From: Sinonovacula constricta | Lineage: Eukaryota > Mollusca > Bivalvia > Cardiida > Solecurtidae | Assembly: GCA_007844125.1 (NCBI GenBank) | Contig: CM017572.1 | Location: 23,535,879-23,599,878 of the forward strand | Length of the DNA: 64,000 nt | Direction: 5' to 3' | In this document: in pieces, positions 17,063 to 28,071 of the stretch | Layout: each line of letters begins with the position of its first letter | Position numbering within the stretch: the stretch's first letter is position 1 | Notes under the pieces: generated by a model | Told to the model about the DNA's origin: nothing | The model's input: only the letters and a program-made list of their open reading frames with translations | Databases searched by the model: none | Made by a program: the position numbers and the translations under genes

Positions 17063-18124
17063 GTTTTGCGTTACAACATGTATTTTGATTGGGTAATTTT
17101 TTATACAGCCAATACTGAAAATTTGATTAATACAAAAGTTTATAAGCATTTCTTTTTTTTTCAGATTTTGTGTGTGTTTGTTTTGGTTTTTTATATTATG
17201 TCACCTCCGAATAGTCACTGATGTTTAACTAATAAAATCGCGTGCAACATATAACATACACTTCTTATTTTAGTATAAAAAAAAGTATAAAAATACAACA
17301 TTAAAAACGATGCATGACATTTACATTAAATTCAATAACAAACATTATGCTTTTGAAACTTTATGCTTGTGCTGGAACCGAATCTCAAGTAATTGATTGA
17401 TTGGATAAAAAAAAAGAAAAAAGAAACACACCACCACCAGCAACAACTAAAAAACTATAAAAAAACAACAACAATACAAAACAAAACCAATAATCAATTA
17501 AAAATAGAAAAAAAAAATGCCTCAGACCTCATCTCAAAACTTTAGCGCAATCCGGGTTACAAAATATCATCAAGAAAAAAAATTCTTACCTTGGGTATGC
17601 CCCTCAGAAAAATGATACCCTGTCCGCTTTTCAGCTGCTATTTATTGGCGAGCAGTGACGTAAATAGACACTAATCATGCGTCCATATTGTTGTCAATCC
17701 ACCCCACCACCCTCCACCCCACTCTCGTCCATGGCCTGCAGTGTTGTTAGAGAGAAATGGGCCGTGACAAAATTATATCGCAGTCATTGAAACGATCAGC
17801 CGATGTCTCGTATTAAAACGTGTACCGGAAAAGTACATCGCTTGTTGGGGGATTCAGAAAAGATTTCATTAAAGTACAGTACAGAGCAATTGATTGCATA
17901 CTCTAGATCCTGTCGCTTTTGTTTTTAATTTTCGTCCATCAGCTAGAAATTTAGACAATCGGAAGGGCAGTGGCCGTGTTGTTGTGTTTTTTTCTCGTTT
18001 TTTTTTTAGATTGGGGCGGGGGGGGGGGGGGGGGTGGACCAAATGTTACTTTCTCAAATAACCAAATAAGTCATTATTACATGAACTGCACGTTGATGCC
18101 ATAGAGTTTGTGAACATTCAAGCA
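17063..18124. other. Intergenic sequence with homopolymer and A-rich tracts
   Basis: A-rich tracts near 17405-17515, a C-rich ACCCCACCACC segment near 17700 and a poly-G tract near 18017-18033. No gene or repeat copy was recognised. Confidence 0.5.
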
Positions 18125-18470
18125 CAAATCCCCATTCATCATTGCAAATAGGCATTTCCTATCAGAGCCACGCTGCAGAGATAGTTATTTTTTAAACTTA
18201 AAAAAACAACAACTAAAAAAAACAAACAAACAAAAAAACAAAAACATTTTTAGCAGAGGCCACTATCGCGTTATTTTTATAGTTAGAAAGAATGAACATT
18301 TAGAGTTTTTTCTTGGCCATTAGTACTGTCTTACAAAATATTTATGTTCAAAATCATCTTTATTTAGATTGAACAATGAGTTTATGCAAAAATTATGCCC
18401 AAATTTCTCAAAGCAGTGGTAAAATATTGTTACATGTGTTAGATTTAGACAAACTGTCGGATACCATCTT
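18125..18470 (-). mobile_element. TIR element family T, copy 2 (inverted)
   Basis: On the plus strand it contains GGCATTTCCTATCAGAGCCA and CGCTGCAGAGATAGTTATT, the reverse complement of the family T core. It ends ACAAACTGTCGGATACCATC, the family's terminal repeat. An A-rich stretch interrupts it near 18195-18250. Confidence 0.6.
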
Positions 18471-18872
18471 TGACCAAGATATATCATGATTTATAGAAAC
18501 AGTAAATAAAAAAACACAAAACATAAAATGACTTGTAGAAACTACAGTTACGAAACGCCGCATTTCCTGCAACGAATTCATCACTGTAGTGTAAGAATGA
18601 TTGTTTCTAAAAAAATATAAAAAAGGTAATTGCTACATAATTATAAAACATTCAATTTGTGTTCGGTAAGAATATGTTTTTATTCCTATCAGCTGTAATA
18701 TGTCTGGTCGCGAAGCCGAGTCTACTCCCATGGTCACGTGATTTTGGTGTAAGCAATGGTATATACAGGAGATGTTGAAGATATATATCATTTTATAGTT
18801 ATTTGTCAATTGTATAATGACTTAACATAAAAAGGACTTAGAATCTAACATTTACTGCAGACCATCTGTTCA

Positions 18873-21800
18873 TAAGTTTTGTTGCATGATGAGTTCAGGG
18901 AATAGAAAAAAAAGTTCTTATTAATATTGCGCAGTTTGTTAAGCACACATTTTAAGCGAGAAATAATTGTATTAATTTAGTCGATCTGTAGATTGATATT
19001 ACATTTTAATTTTTTCCTCTCTAATGTAACATTACTCTCCTCTTAAAAGAAGACATTAAGATATAAGTTATTAGTCATGTTGATTGTTTTTGCCTACATC
19101 ACGGTGACAGTATGTCAGAGTTGTTTGTGTTTGTATCATATTTATGTATGGTATGGTATGGTATGGTATGGTATGGTATGGTATGGTATGGCAAGGTATG
19201 GTATGGTATGGTATGGTATGGCAAGGTATGGTATGGTATGGTATGGTATGGTATGGTATGGCAAGGTATGGTATGGTATGGTATGGTATGGCAAGGTATG
19301 GTATGGTATGGTAAGGTATGGTATGGTATGGTATGGTATGGCAAGGTATGGTATGGTATGGCAAGGTATGGTATGGTATGGTATGGTATGGCAAGGTATG
19401 GTATGGTATGGTATGGTATGGCAAGGTATGGTATGGTATGGCAAGGTATGGTATGGTATGGTATGGTATGGCAAGGTATGGTAAGGTATGGTATGGTAAG
19501 GTATGGTAAGGTATGGTATGGTATGGTATGGTATGGCAAGGTATGGTATGGTATGGCAAGGTATGGTATGGTATGGTATGGTATGGTATGGTATGGCAAG
19601 ATATGGTATGGTATGGTATGGTATGGCAAGGTATGGTATGGTATGGTATGGTATGGTATGGCAAGGTATGGTATGGTATGGTATGGTATGGTATGGTATG
19701 GTATGGTATGGCAAGGTATGGTATGGTATGGTATGGTATGGCAAGGTATGGTATGGTATGGTATGGCAAGGTATGGTATGGTATGGTATGGTATGGTATG
19801 GCAAGGTATGGTATGGTATGGTATGGTATGGTATGGCAAGGTATGGTATGGTATGGTATGGTATGGTATGGTATGGCAAGGTATGGTATGGTATGGTATG
19901 GTATGGCAAGGTATGGTATGGTATGGTATGGTATGGCAAGGTATGGTATGGTATGGTATGGTATGGTATCGTATGGCAAGGTATGGTATGGTATGGTATG
20001 GTATGGTATGGTATGGTATGGTATGGCAAGGTATGGTATGGTATGGCAAGGTATGGTATGGTATGATATGGCAAGGTATGGTATGGCATGGTATGGTATG
20101 GTATGGCAAGGTATGGTATGGTATGGTATGGTATGGTATGGCAAGGTATGGTATGGTATGGTATGGTATGGTATGGTATGGTATGGCAAGGTATGGTATG
20201 GTATGGTATGGTATGGTATGGTATGGCAAGGTATGGTATGGTATGGCAAGGTATGGTATGGTATGGTATGGTATGGCATGGTATGGTATGGCAAGGTATG
20301 GTATGGTATGGCAAGGTATGGTATGGTATGGCAAGGTATGGTATGGTATGGTATGGCAAGGTATGGTATGGTATGGGTATGGTATGGGCAAGGTATGGTA
20401 TGGTAATGGTATGGTATGGCAAGTATGGGGTCATGGGTATGGTAATGGTAAATGGCAAGGTATGGTATGGTAAGGGCAAGTAAGGGTATGGTAGGGGCAA
20501 GGTTTGTATGGTATGGTATGGAATTGCAAGGTATGGTATGGTATGGTATGGTAATGGCCAAGGTATTGGTATTGTAATGGCAAGGTATGGTATGGTATGG
20601 CAAGGTATGGTATGGTAATGGTAATGGTATGGCAAGGTAGGGTATGGGTATGGTAATGGCAAAGGTATGGTATGGTATGGTATGGTAAGGTAATGGCAAG
20701 GTTATGGTATGGTATGGTTAATGGTATGGCTAAGGTATGGTATGGTAATGGTAGGGTAATGGTATGGGCAAAGGTAACTGGTATGGTATGGTATGGTATG
20801 GCAAGGTATGGTAATGGTATGGTAAGGTATGGTATGGTAATGGTATGTGCAAGGTATGGTATGGTAATGGCAAGGTATGGTATGGTAATGGTATGGTATG
20901 GTAATGGTATGGCAAGGTATGGTATGGTATGGCAAGTCTGGTATGGTAATGGTATGGTATGGTATGGTATGGTATGGTATGGTATGGTATGGCAAGATAT
21001 GGTATGGTATGGTATGGTATGGCAAGGTATGGTATGGTATGGTATGGTATGGTATGGCAAGGTATGGTATGGTATGGTATGGTATGGTATGGTATGGCAA
21101 GGTATGGTATGGTATGGTAAGGTATGGTATGGTATGGTATGGCAAGGTATGGTATGGTATGGTATGGCAAGGTATGGTATGGTATGGTATGGTATGGCAA
21201 GGTATGGTATGGTATGGTATGGTATGGCAAGGTATGGTATGGTATGGTATGGTATGGTATGGTATGGCAAGGTATGGTATGGTATGGTATGGTATGGTAT
21301 GGCAAGGTATGGTATGGTATGGTATGGCAAGGTATGGTATGGTATGGTATGGTATCGTATGGCAAGGTATGGTATGGTATGGTATGGTATGGTATGGTAT
21401 GGTATGGCAAGGTATGGTATGGTATGGCAAGGTATGGTATGGTATGGTATGGTATGGCAAGGTATGGTATGGCATGGTATGGTATGGTATGGCAAGGTAT
21501 GGTATGGTATGGTATGGTATGGCAAGGTATGGTATGGTATGGTATGGTATGGCAAGGTATGGTATGGTATGGTATGGTATGGTATGGTATGGCAAGGTAT
21601 GGTATGGTATGGCAAGGTATGGTATGGTATGGTATGGTATGGCAAGGTATGGTATGGTATGGTATGGTATGGCAAGGTATGGTATGGTATGGCAAGGTAT
21701 GGTATGGTATGGTATGGTATGGTATGGCAAGGTATGGTATGGTATGGTATGGTATGGTATGGTATGGTATGGCAAGGTATGGTATGGTATGGCAAGGTAT

Positions 21801-22692
21801 GGTATGGTATGGTATGGTATGGCAAGGTATGGTATGGTATGGCAAGGTATGGTATGGTATGGTATGGTATGGCAAGGTATGGTATGGTATGGTATGGTAT
21901 GGCAAGGTATGGTATGGTATGGTATGGCAAGGTATGGTATGGTATGGTATGGTATGGTATGGCAAGGTATGGTATGGTATGGTATGGCAAGGTATGGTAT
22001 GGTATGGCAAGGTATGGTATGGCAAGGTATGGTATGGTATGGTATGGTATGGTATGGCAAGGTATGGTATGGTATGGTATGGTATGGCAAGGTATGGTAT
22101 GGTATGGTATGGTATGGTATGGCAAGGTATGGTATGGTATGGCAAGGTATGGTATGGTATGGCAAGGTATGGTATGGTATGGTATGGTATGGCAAGGTAT
22201 GGTATGGTATGGTATGGCAAGGTATGGTATGGTATGGTATGGTATGGCAAGGTATGGTATGGTATGGTATGGTATGGTATGGCAAGGTATGGTATGGTAT
22301 GGTATGGTATGGCAAGGTATGGTATGGTATGGCAAGGTATGGTATGGTATGGTATGGCATGGCATGGCATGGCATGGCATGGCATGGCATGGCATGGCAT
22401 TGTATGGCAAGGTATGGTATGGTATGGCAAGGTATGGTATGGTATGGCAATGTATGGTATGGCAAGGTATGGTATGGTATGGCAATGTATGGTATGGCAA
22501 GGTATGGTATGGTATGGCAAGGTATGGTATGGTATGGCATGGCAAGGTATGGTATGGTATGGCAAGGTATGGTATGGTATGGCAAGGTATGGTATGGTAT
22601 GGCAAGGTATGGTATGGTATGGCAAGGTATGTGTATCGTATCGTATGTAATGTATGTACAAGTCTAATGAATAAATTCTGTTCTGTTCTGAT
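18873..22692 (+). mobile_element. Retroposon-like repeat, copy B, containing expanded satellite
   Basis: The 5' part (18873-19144) matches copy A at 15236: GTTGCATGATGAGTTCAGGG, TCGATCTGTAGATTGATATT, GACAGTATGTCAGAG. The 3' part (about 22640-22692) matches its tail: ATGTACAAGTCTAATGAATA then AATTCTGTTCTGTTCTG. All sequence between is TATGG-type satellite. The satellite therefore lies inside one repeat copy, just before its AATAAA tail, at the spot where copy A has ATGTATGTATGT. Confidence 0.8.
19145..22629 (+). repeat. TATGG/CAAGG pentanucleotide satellite, about 3.5 kb
   Basis: About 700 pentamers, mostly TATGG, with CAAGG spaced irregularly, commonly every 3 to 9 units. A few other variants occur (CATGG, TAAGG, TATCG). 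A run of about nine CATGG units lies near 22352-22399. The zone 20375-20945 is irregular, with many one-base insertions. The pentamer rarely creates a stop, so several frames on both strands stay open for hundreds of codons (Met-Val-Trp-Tyr-Gly or Ile-Pro-Tyr-His-Thr repeats). These are not genes. The G-rich strand has regularly spaced GG pairs. Confidence 0.97.
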
Positions 22693-23393
22693 CTGTTGCA
22701 CTACAGGTGTAAGCGAATCGTATATTCACCAGTCACCCTACATGGTTGACTTCCCAGAGTATGTAAATCACCACCAACCAAAGTCGTCATTGTTGTATTA
22801 CCTGGTCTAATCGTGCAGATCAAAATTACAGGTCAATTTCCAGGCCGTTTCCCAAGCATAATTTATAAAATAATTACCCTTTTTACGTCCTTTTCGGTAA
22901 TTTCGGATACATTTGTCTATTTCGGTATTTTCGCATACATTTTGGGGAAATTTTACGACTTGTTTCATCACTTAAATGCAAGGGAAATATTTCCGAAATG
23001 TAACGAATGACACAAAGCAAGAGTGCAGCGCTTTGATTTATCAGCTGTATTTACTTACAAGCCATATATTTTCTTTGCAGTTTTATTAAGTTTACGTAAC
23101 CGATGAATATTTGAGATAAAAGTTGCAAAGGTGGACTTTTAGAAAATAGGCAAATTTTTGAAAGGAAAATGCATAAAAATATAGTTAAGACGGATAGTTG
23201 TTTGTAAAAGAAAACTAAAGGAAAATACATTTGAACTTTGTGTTTTAAGCAAAGCACAATTGAAAAAAAAAATAGTGCGTTTAAGGTAAGGCAAGTGTGA
23301 TAGAAAATATATATAGAATTTGAAAATTAACACAACTGGTGTATTGTATACTTTATTATAAACATGTTTGCCATTCTTTTAGAAAATTCTCCA
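22693..23393. other. Intergenic sequence, no gene recognised
   Basis: AT-rich sequence following the retroposon tail. The small ORFs here show no codon bias, splice signals or motif. Confidence 0.5.
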
Positions 23394-23735
23394 TGTGTTC
23401 TGTGAGACTCTCTTCAGAAAAAAAGAACCAAGTGTTCCGTTTTTTTAACAGAGTGGCTGGCAACAATAAAGTGTAGCTTGCAATTATTTAACAAAAGAAA
23501 CCGAGTATACAGATGTTAGTAATGCAGCTTGTAAATACAGATGTAGGAGGGAACAAAAAACAAACAAAGTAGCAAATTTTCTACTTCCCATCAGAGTAAT
23601 AGTTCTTTACTGTCAAATGTTAATGTAATTAATCAACAGTGTAAGAGAGTATTTAGTTCCCAGGGTAGTCGTCTTCTTGTTTACAGCGCATGCTCTCTAC
23701 GGCGCCATGTGTGTCTCACATCCGGGCTCTTTCTT
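23394..23735 (+). repeat. Dispersed repeat family G, copy 1
   Basis: This segment recurs in inverted form at 32128-32530. Shared motifs include CTGTGAGACTCTCTTCAGA, GCAGCTTGTAAATACAGATG, ACAGTGTAAGAGAGT-TTTAG and CATCCGGGCTCTTTCTTG. Non-coding. Terminal structure was not resolved. Confidence 0.7.
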
Positions 23736-23751
23736 GTTGTTCCTTTGTATT

Positions 23752-23986
23752 GTTTGTTTTGTTTTTGAAATACATCACAGCGACGAATTATGGTAATTTT
23801 AGCGACGTCCAGCTATTTTGATGGAGGAAGATCCCCAAACAAATGTCTTGGTAGAGTCACAGGTGCACCGAAACTCAGCTGGGAGACCTTCCCACATTAA
23901 TTCCTTCGCCCCTGAACAATTTTAGGCTAAGCAGTCAGACTAGTTACAAGTCGGCAACTCTACCACTACGCTACGGGCGCCCCGTA
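23752..23986 (-). mobile_element. SINE family D, copy 1
   Basis: On the minus strand the head reads GGGGCGCCCGTAGCGTAGTG then GTAGAGTTGCCGACTTGTAA. The body includes AATTAATGTGGGAAGGTCTC, the core ACATTTGTTTGGGGATCTTC and the tail GTGATGTATTTCAAAAACAA. The core and tail resemble those of family C, while the head differs. Other copies: 39105, 46496, 48040, 50515 and 62025. Confidence 0.78.
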
Positions 23987-24366
23987 CATTTGGATTGATC
24001 ATATTTCATGAAAATGGTTCCTTTTTGCTTGTGTCAATGTTTCCCGCAAAATAACGTTACTTACACTGAGTTTCACATGCTTGAAAGTTTTATTTACTGT
24101 TGTTTTTGAAGAACGTGTGTCATTTAGCCTTTGACCATTGTAGTTAAGTATTACTACGCTCGAACTACTTTATTTACTTCTTATTACGTATATAACTGTA
24201 TACCGCTACAAGGTGACATTACGAATAACAAAAGCCAAGAGGTGGGGTAGGGGAATAATCCGATTATTTGGCCACTGTAATTTATGTTTGGCCAAAACCA
24301 CTGCTGATAAAATCAGTTATGGGTCCAAATTTAATCAGCAAATCAGCAATTGATTGAAATATTTGT
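23987..24366. other. Intergenic sequence, nothing recognised
   Basis: AT-rich, without ORF or repeat match within the window. Confidence 0.5.
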
Positions 24367-24514
24367 ATTTAAAGGTGTTTGCAACAGTTTGCCTCTTTCT
24401 CAAACATGTAACGGCGTCTTATCCATGTTGTCAAGGATTTGTGCATGATTTCTGCAAACACCTAAACACTTATGGCAGTTAATTACATTACCTTAGTTGT
24501 TAGTCAGTACAAAT

Positions 24515-24785
24515 CGTGAAACCAGGTACAGGAGGCTTCGGGTTCGATCTCGTGCACCGACATACCAAAGTCGTGAAAAATGGTAGTGGTATCGCTCCCT
24601 TGCTAACGCTCAAGCAAATATAAGGGTAGTTCCACGACTGGTTGACGCAGTGTCAGGATAATGTGACTCGGTGTGGTACCATGCCATGTGTTCACGGCAT
24701 GCTATACACAGTGAAGGCAGTAGTATATCTGAAATAACTGAAATACTGTTGGTGGGACGATAAACCCAATAAACAAACCAAACAA
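24515..24785 (+). mobile_element. SINE family B, copy 1
   Basis: The head is decayed (CCAGGTACAGGAGGCTTCGG, GGTTCGATCTCGTGC). The body has GACATACCAAAGTCGTGAAA, GTAGTTCCACGACTGGTTGA and TATACACAGTGAAGGCAG, and the end is GTTGGTGGGACGATAAACCC then AATAAACAAACC. Family B has the most copies in the window. Confidence 0.82.
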
Positions 24786-25067
24786 AACGTGAAATATGTG
24801 GCTTTGAATATTGATAATTTATAAATCTGTAAAAAAGCACAATGGGGATTTCAGCTAAAAATAAATACCGACGTCAGAGCTGATAACCCTGTTGATCATA
24901 TAACGTGATGTCAAAAATAAGTGGTCACGTATTGTTGTTTTTTAATTTGATAATAACTAACAGCGCAGCGTGGTCCGGATAGAAATGCAGGTTTTGTGAT
25001 AACAAGTGGGGTGTTAAAAGTTGTTTTTTTTTCATATGGCACCAATGAATAGCATTTCACAGGATCT

Positions 25068-25345
25068 GGGATTTGCCGGCATTTTTGCCGATATTGTGCA
25101 GCGACATTTCTATCAATATAGCACAGGGGCACTTATGAGGTGCCCAGGGACTGAACCCGGCCGGTCTATTATACTGACACCGGCGAGTCAGGAGTAATGC
25201 TGTCCCCTTAGCCCCGAGCGTTAGGAGGAAAGCCACTACTACCAACTTTAAAGTCTTTTGGTTTGACCCGACAGTGGTTTGAACCCACGACCTCCCGATC
25301 CGCAAGCCGACGCTCTACCGCCTCAGCTATTGCGGACGGTAGGGT
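25068..25345 (-). mobile_element. SINE family A, copy 2
   Basis: On the minus strand, GAGGCGGTAGAGCGTCGGC head and AAACCACTGTCGGGTC segment, then AAGACTTTAAAGTTGGTAG and ATATCGGCAAAAATGCCGGC. Nested in family T copy 3. Box B is mutated, so it is unlikely to be transcribed. Confidence 0.82.
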
Positions 25346-25405
25346 AAGAAGTTGTTGCACGATTTAGATATAAGCAAACTGTCGGATACCACCTTTAAAA
25401 CGTCA

Positions 25406-25794
25406 AGTGTTCAACAATGTGCCTATTTGGTGAAAAAGTATTGCTACTATAGTGGGATCTTTTGTAAAACCTTTGTCACATAAATTTACTGAACTATGAC
25501 TAGTCCAAGATGCACATAAATACACTCAACTTTGTAACAAGAACCATTATTGCAGTTGATCTAAACTTGTAATGACCTAGTAAATAATGGGACAAAGCGA
25601 AAACCAGTGAGTTGTTTAGGGCTCAATTAGCAGTCTGGCTTTATTTGTGCACGTAATTTAACTTTAAACGTAATCCGCCTTTTTCGATGTTTGCTTGTAT
25701 GTATACGGAATATTACTGAAACGCTAAAATTTTGTGTTTCTGTTCATGAGATTAGACGTTTATTTTTACTAGGTAGCAAATTTATAAATTTCGG
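25406..25794. other. Intergenic sequence, nothing recognised
   Basis: AT-rich, no supported ORF or repeat. Confidence 0.45.
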
Positions 25795-26055
25795 TTTTAT
25801 TTAAGCAACACCGCAAAAGCCTTTTTTCATGTAAGCTACATTTACTTTTAATGTCAGGGAAGTGTCGTTTGGTTTTACTTCCGTTATCTGAACAGGTCCT
25901 TATAATGCTGTTCAGTGATGCCATAGATCTGAACAGTGAAGCAGTGAAAATTCCCACTCGTAATTGCCAAGAGATATTTCCTATGCTAAGCCACGCTGCA
26001 GAAATGGCTATTTTTAACCTAAGAAAAGCACGTGACAACTTACTTTTGAGCAATC
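25795..26055 (-). mobile_element. TIR element family T, copy 4 (inverted, truncated)
   Basis: On the plus strand it carries TTTCCTATGCTAAGCCACGC and TGCAGAAATGGCTATTTTTA, the reverse complement of the family T core, and GCTGTTCAGTGATGCCATAG-like sequence shared with 28072-28382. It is fused to a CTTCCGGCG-family element at its right end. Confidence 0.6.
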
Positions 26056-26215
26056 GGAACTCCTCGGATAATTCTGTCCTCTGGACAATCATCCCTCGGA
26101 TGTATCTGGTGCAATGATACTTAAAAAAAATACGATCGTTTTGTTCGCCGGAAGTCTGAAGAATATGCCGTTTGACAGCTGTTTTGTTTGCTGCGCTTTG
26201 TAAATTTTAATTTTG
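26030..26215. mobile_element. CTTCCGGCGAACAAAACG family, copy 3 (inverted)
   Basis: It contains ATGTATCTGGTGCAATGATA and CGATCGTTTTGTTCGCCGGA, the reverse complement of motifs at 9409 and 10930-11000. The ACAATCATCCCTCGGATGTA segment also matches. Confidence 0.65.
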
Positions 26216-26339
26216 CTTCAATTTAACACTGTTTATTCATTTATGAACAAATATTTGTGTGCCCGTATAGCAACGAAAATAAAACAAAAACGATTTAGAT
26301 CAAATGTATTACATGTATTAATGTTAAATAAAAATTATG

Positions 26340-26411
26340 TTCCGATGCCGGGAATCGAACCCGGGCCGCCTGGGTGAAAACCAGGAATCCTAACCACTAG
26401 ACCACATCGGA
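26340..26411 (-). tRNA. tRNA-Glu (anticodon UUC)
   Basis: A 72-base cloverleaf on the minus strand. The acceptor stem TCCGATG pairs perfectly with CATCGGA, and the discriminator is A. The D arm carries box A (TGGTCTAGTGGTTAGGATTC). The anticodon arm CCTGG-TTTTCAC-CCAGG gives TTC, which reads Glu codons GAA/GAG. The T arm is CCGGG-TTCGATT-CCCGG, with box B GGTTCGATTCC. No intron is present. A T-run (ATTTTTATTT) starting four bases downstream would terminate RNA polymerase III. The perfect stems and absence of a SINE body mark this as a real tRNA gene, unlike the other tRNA-like sequences here. Confidence 0.95.
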
Positions 26412-26670
26412 ATACAACGCTACGACAACAGTTTGACCGTAGTATCAATATACCTGTGTTTATAGACGTTATGCAAATAGCAGTTTATCTTCAGTGTTTA
26501 TCAGTCGTTGACTACCTGACTGCATGCATCATGATTGGTATTGAGAAACTGAAAAAATGGCAGTGATTAAGCCCTCCGCACCACCACAAGAATTCAGTTT
26601 AAACTAAACGTTTTCCCGTTGACTGGTGCGTCAGTGGTTCTACTCAGACATTTATCCGTCTAGAAGTCAG

Positions 26671-26728
26671 CAGTATGCATGGTTATGATCAGTATGCATG
26701 GTTATGATCAGTATGCATGGTTATGATA
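26671..26728. repeat. 19-bp triplication
   Basis: Three perfect tandem copies of CAGTATGCATGGTTATGAT. Confidence 0.9.
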
Positions 26729-26776
26729 TGACTGACGTGTTTTAAACAAACACAAAAAATAACTTATACCGGTATC

Positions 26777-27276
26777 TTTAAAGGTGGTACCCGACAGTTT
26801 GCCTATATCTTATGTATGTAACAATATCTGACCTCAGTTTGGGGTATTTGTGGATACACTGTAGAAAAACGTCATACTTTAGTCCAAACTTTGACGATTT
26901 TCAACAGTATCTCAATTTTGAAGCAGTAAAACTCGTTTATCTACTCTTACAATGTTCATTATTTTCAAATCTATAAATAAGAACGATTGGGATTCCTGCT
27001 AAATAAATAGACAACGACGTCACAACGGATGACATGGATGAGCTAAATTATAAGTGGTCACGTGGTTTTCTTAGTTTAAAAATAGCTAACTGTGCAGTGT
27101 GGCAGAGATAGGAAATACATGTTTGTAATGACGATTGTGGCATTATGGTGCACTTTTCAGACAGGCGTAGGACATCAAGAAGCATCATTTTGCGAGATGT
27201 GTTCAGGTAACAAAAGTTTATTAAGATGTTTAATGAAAAAATATTTGGCCCAAACTGTCGAATACCACCTTTTATT
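26777..27276 (+). mobile_element. TIR element family T, copy 5 (best-preserved)
   Basis: The left end AAAGGTGGTACCCGACAGTT and right end AACTGTCGAATACCACCTTT are inverted repeats matching at about 20 of 22 positions. The roughly 500-bp body has GGGATTCCTGCTAAATAAAT, AAATAGCTAACTGTGCAGTG and CATTTTGCGAGATGTGTTCA. No transposase is encoded, so it is a non-autonomous TIR (MITE-like) element. Copies or fragments are at 16317, 18125, 24367, 25795, 28072, 34203, 34898, 47393 and 63750. Confidence 0.82.
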
Positions 27277-27834
27277 GGAATGTGGTAGTTTTGAACGACT
27301 GCCATGTTAAAATGGCCGCCATGACGCACCAAGGTGTGAAGAGTTCGGGGTCTTATTCTTGTTGGCTTTCTTATACATCAAAGGAAAGATTGTAAAGTTT
27401 TGTGCTTTTTTCCCGAAAATGGTTCGGCAGCGTCATATTTTAGAAAGAAAATGCTCTGTTAGAGGAATGCTATTCGAGAATATTGCACAGGAAGTTGGAA
27501 AGCCCCGTGCTCCTCGTAGATTCATCTTCATCGATGTATCCGAATTCCAGAACCCCGCCATCAACGACGTTTCCATTGAAAACGCGTTGATCCTAATTCT
27601 GCTGGAAAAGCCCCTATTATATATAAAATATCTAAAATTAGCGTTTATCTTAACTATGTAAAAGAAGGAAGCGTCTGGATTAAAAGATAATCCAAAATAA
27701 AATACGCGTTTAATCGAACTCTTCAAAAATAAGACATGACTAATATGTATCGGTTATCAAACAAATGGGTAATGTTACCTTGGCCCAATAAAATACCCGT
27801 ATATTGTCATTTTGGAAATGACTTCTGTATATTA
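27277..27834. other. Intergenic sequence with one unassigned ORF
   Basis: It holds a plus-strand ORF of 100 codons (27359-27661), with an internal ATG at 27419 giving MVRQRHILERKCSVRGMLFE. GC content in 27430-27610 is higher than in the flanks. The minus strand is also open. No domain was recognised and no splice sites are convincing, so it is not called as a gene. Confidence 0.3.
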
Positions 27835-28062
27835 CTAGATATATTACATTAAATGGTGTCGAGTATTACTTTTCATTTTGTTTTAAATCATTCTGTGATC
27901 TCAGTAGTTGACATTTAACATATTTTTGCTGAAGATTTATAGTATACTGAAAACCTTCCAATAAAAACCACATCTTTTCAAAAAGCTCCCATATTGCTTT
28001 AACCTGTTTAACTGCTTCAGTGTTTGCGTCGCCTTTGATGCTTCGCATCATTGACTTTTCTT
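27835..28062 (+). mobile_element. Hairpin-ended dispersed family F, copy 1 (3' part)
   Basis: It shares GATTTATAGTATACTGAAAA, CAATAAAAACCACATCTTTT and the terminal GTCGCCTTTGATGCTTCGCA hairpin followed by ACTTTTCTTGT with copies at 34230-34848 and 35205-35652. Non-coding. The 3' hairpin (TGATGC-TTC-GCATCA) close to the end recalls Helitron-type termini but is not proof. Confidence 0.6.
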
Positions 28063-28071
28063 GTTTATTTA

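Larger units (their letters stand above)
24367..25405 (+). mobile_element. TIR element family T, copy 3, with two nested SINEs
   Basis: It starts TTTAAAGGTGTTTGCAACAG and ends AAACTGTCGGATACCACCTT, matching the terminal repeats of the copy at 26777-27276. Core matches include GGGGATTTCAGCTAAAAATA and ACAGCGCAGCGTGG. It carries a SINE B (24515-24785, plus) and a SINE A (25068-25345, minus), which account for its extra length. Confidence 0.72.

Noticed and set aside
19071..22810. Very long ORFs (up to 756 codons) of Met-Val-Trp-Tyr-Gly or Ile-Pro-Tyr-His-Thr repeats on both strands
   Set aside because: They are automatic translations of the TATGG/CAAGG satellite, which rarely forms stops in any frame. 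No flanking coding sequence or splice sites.
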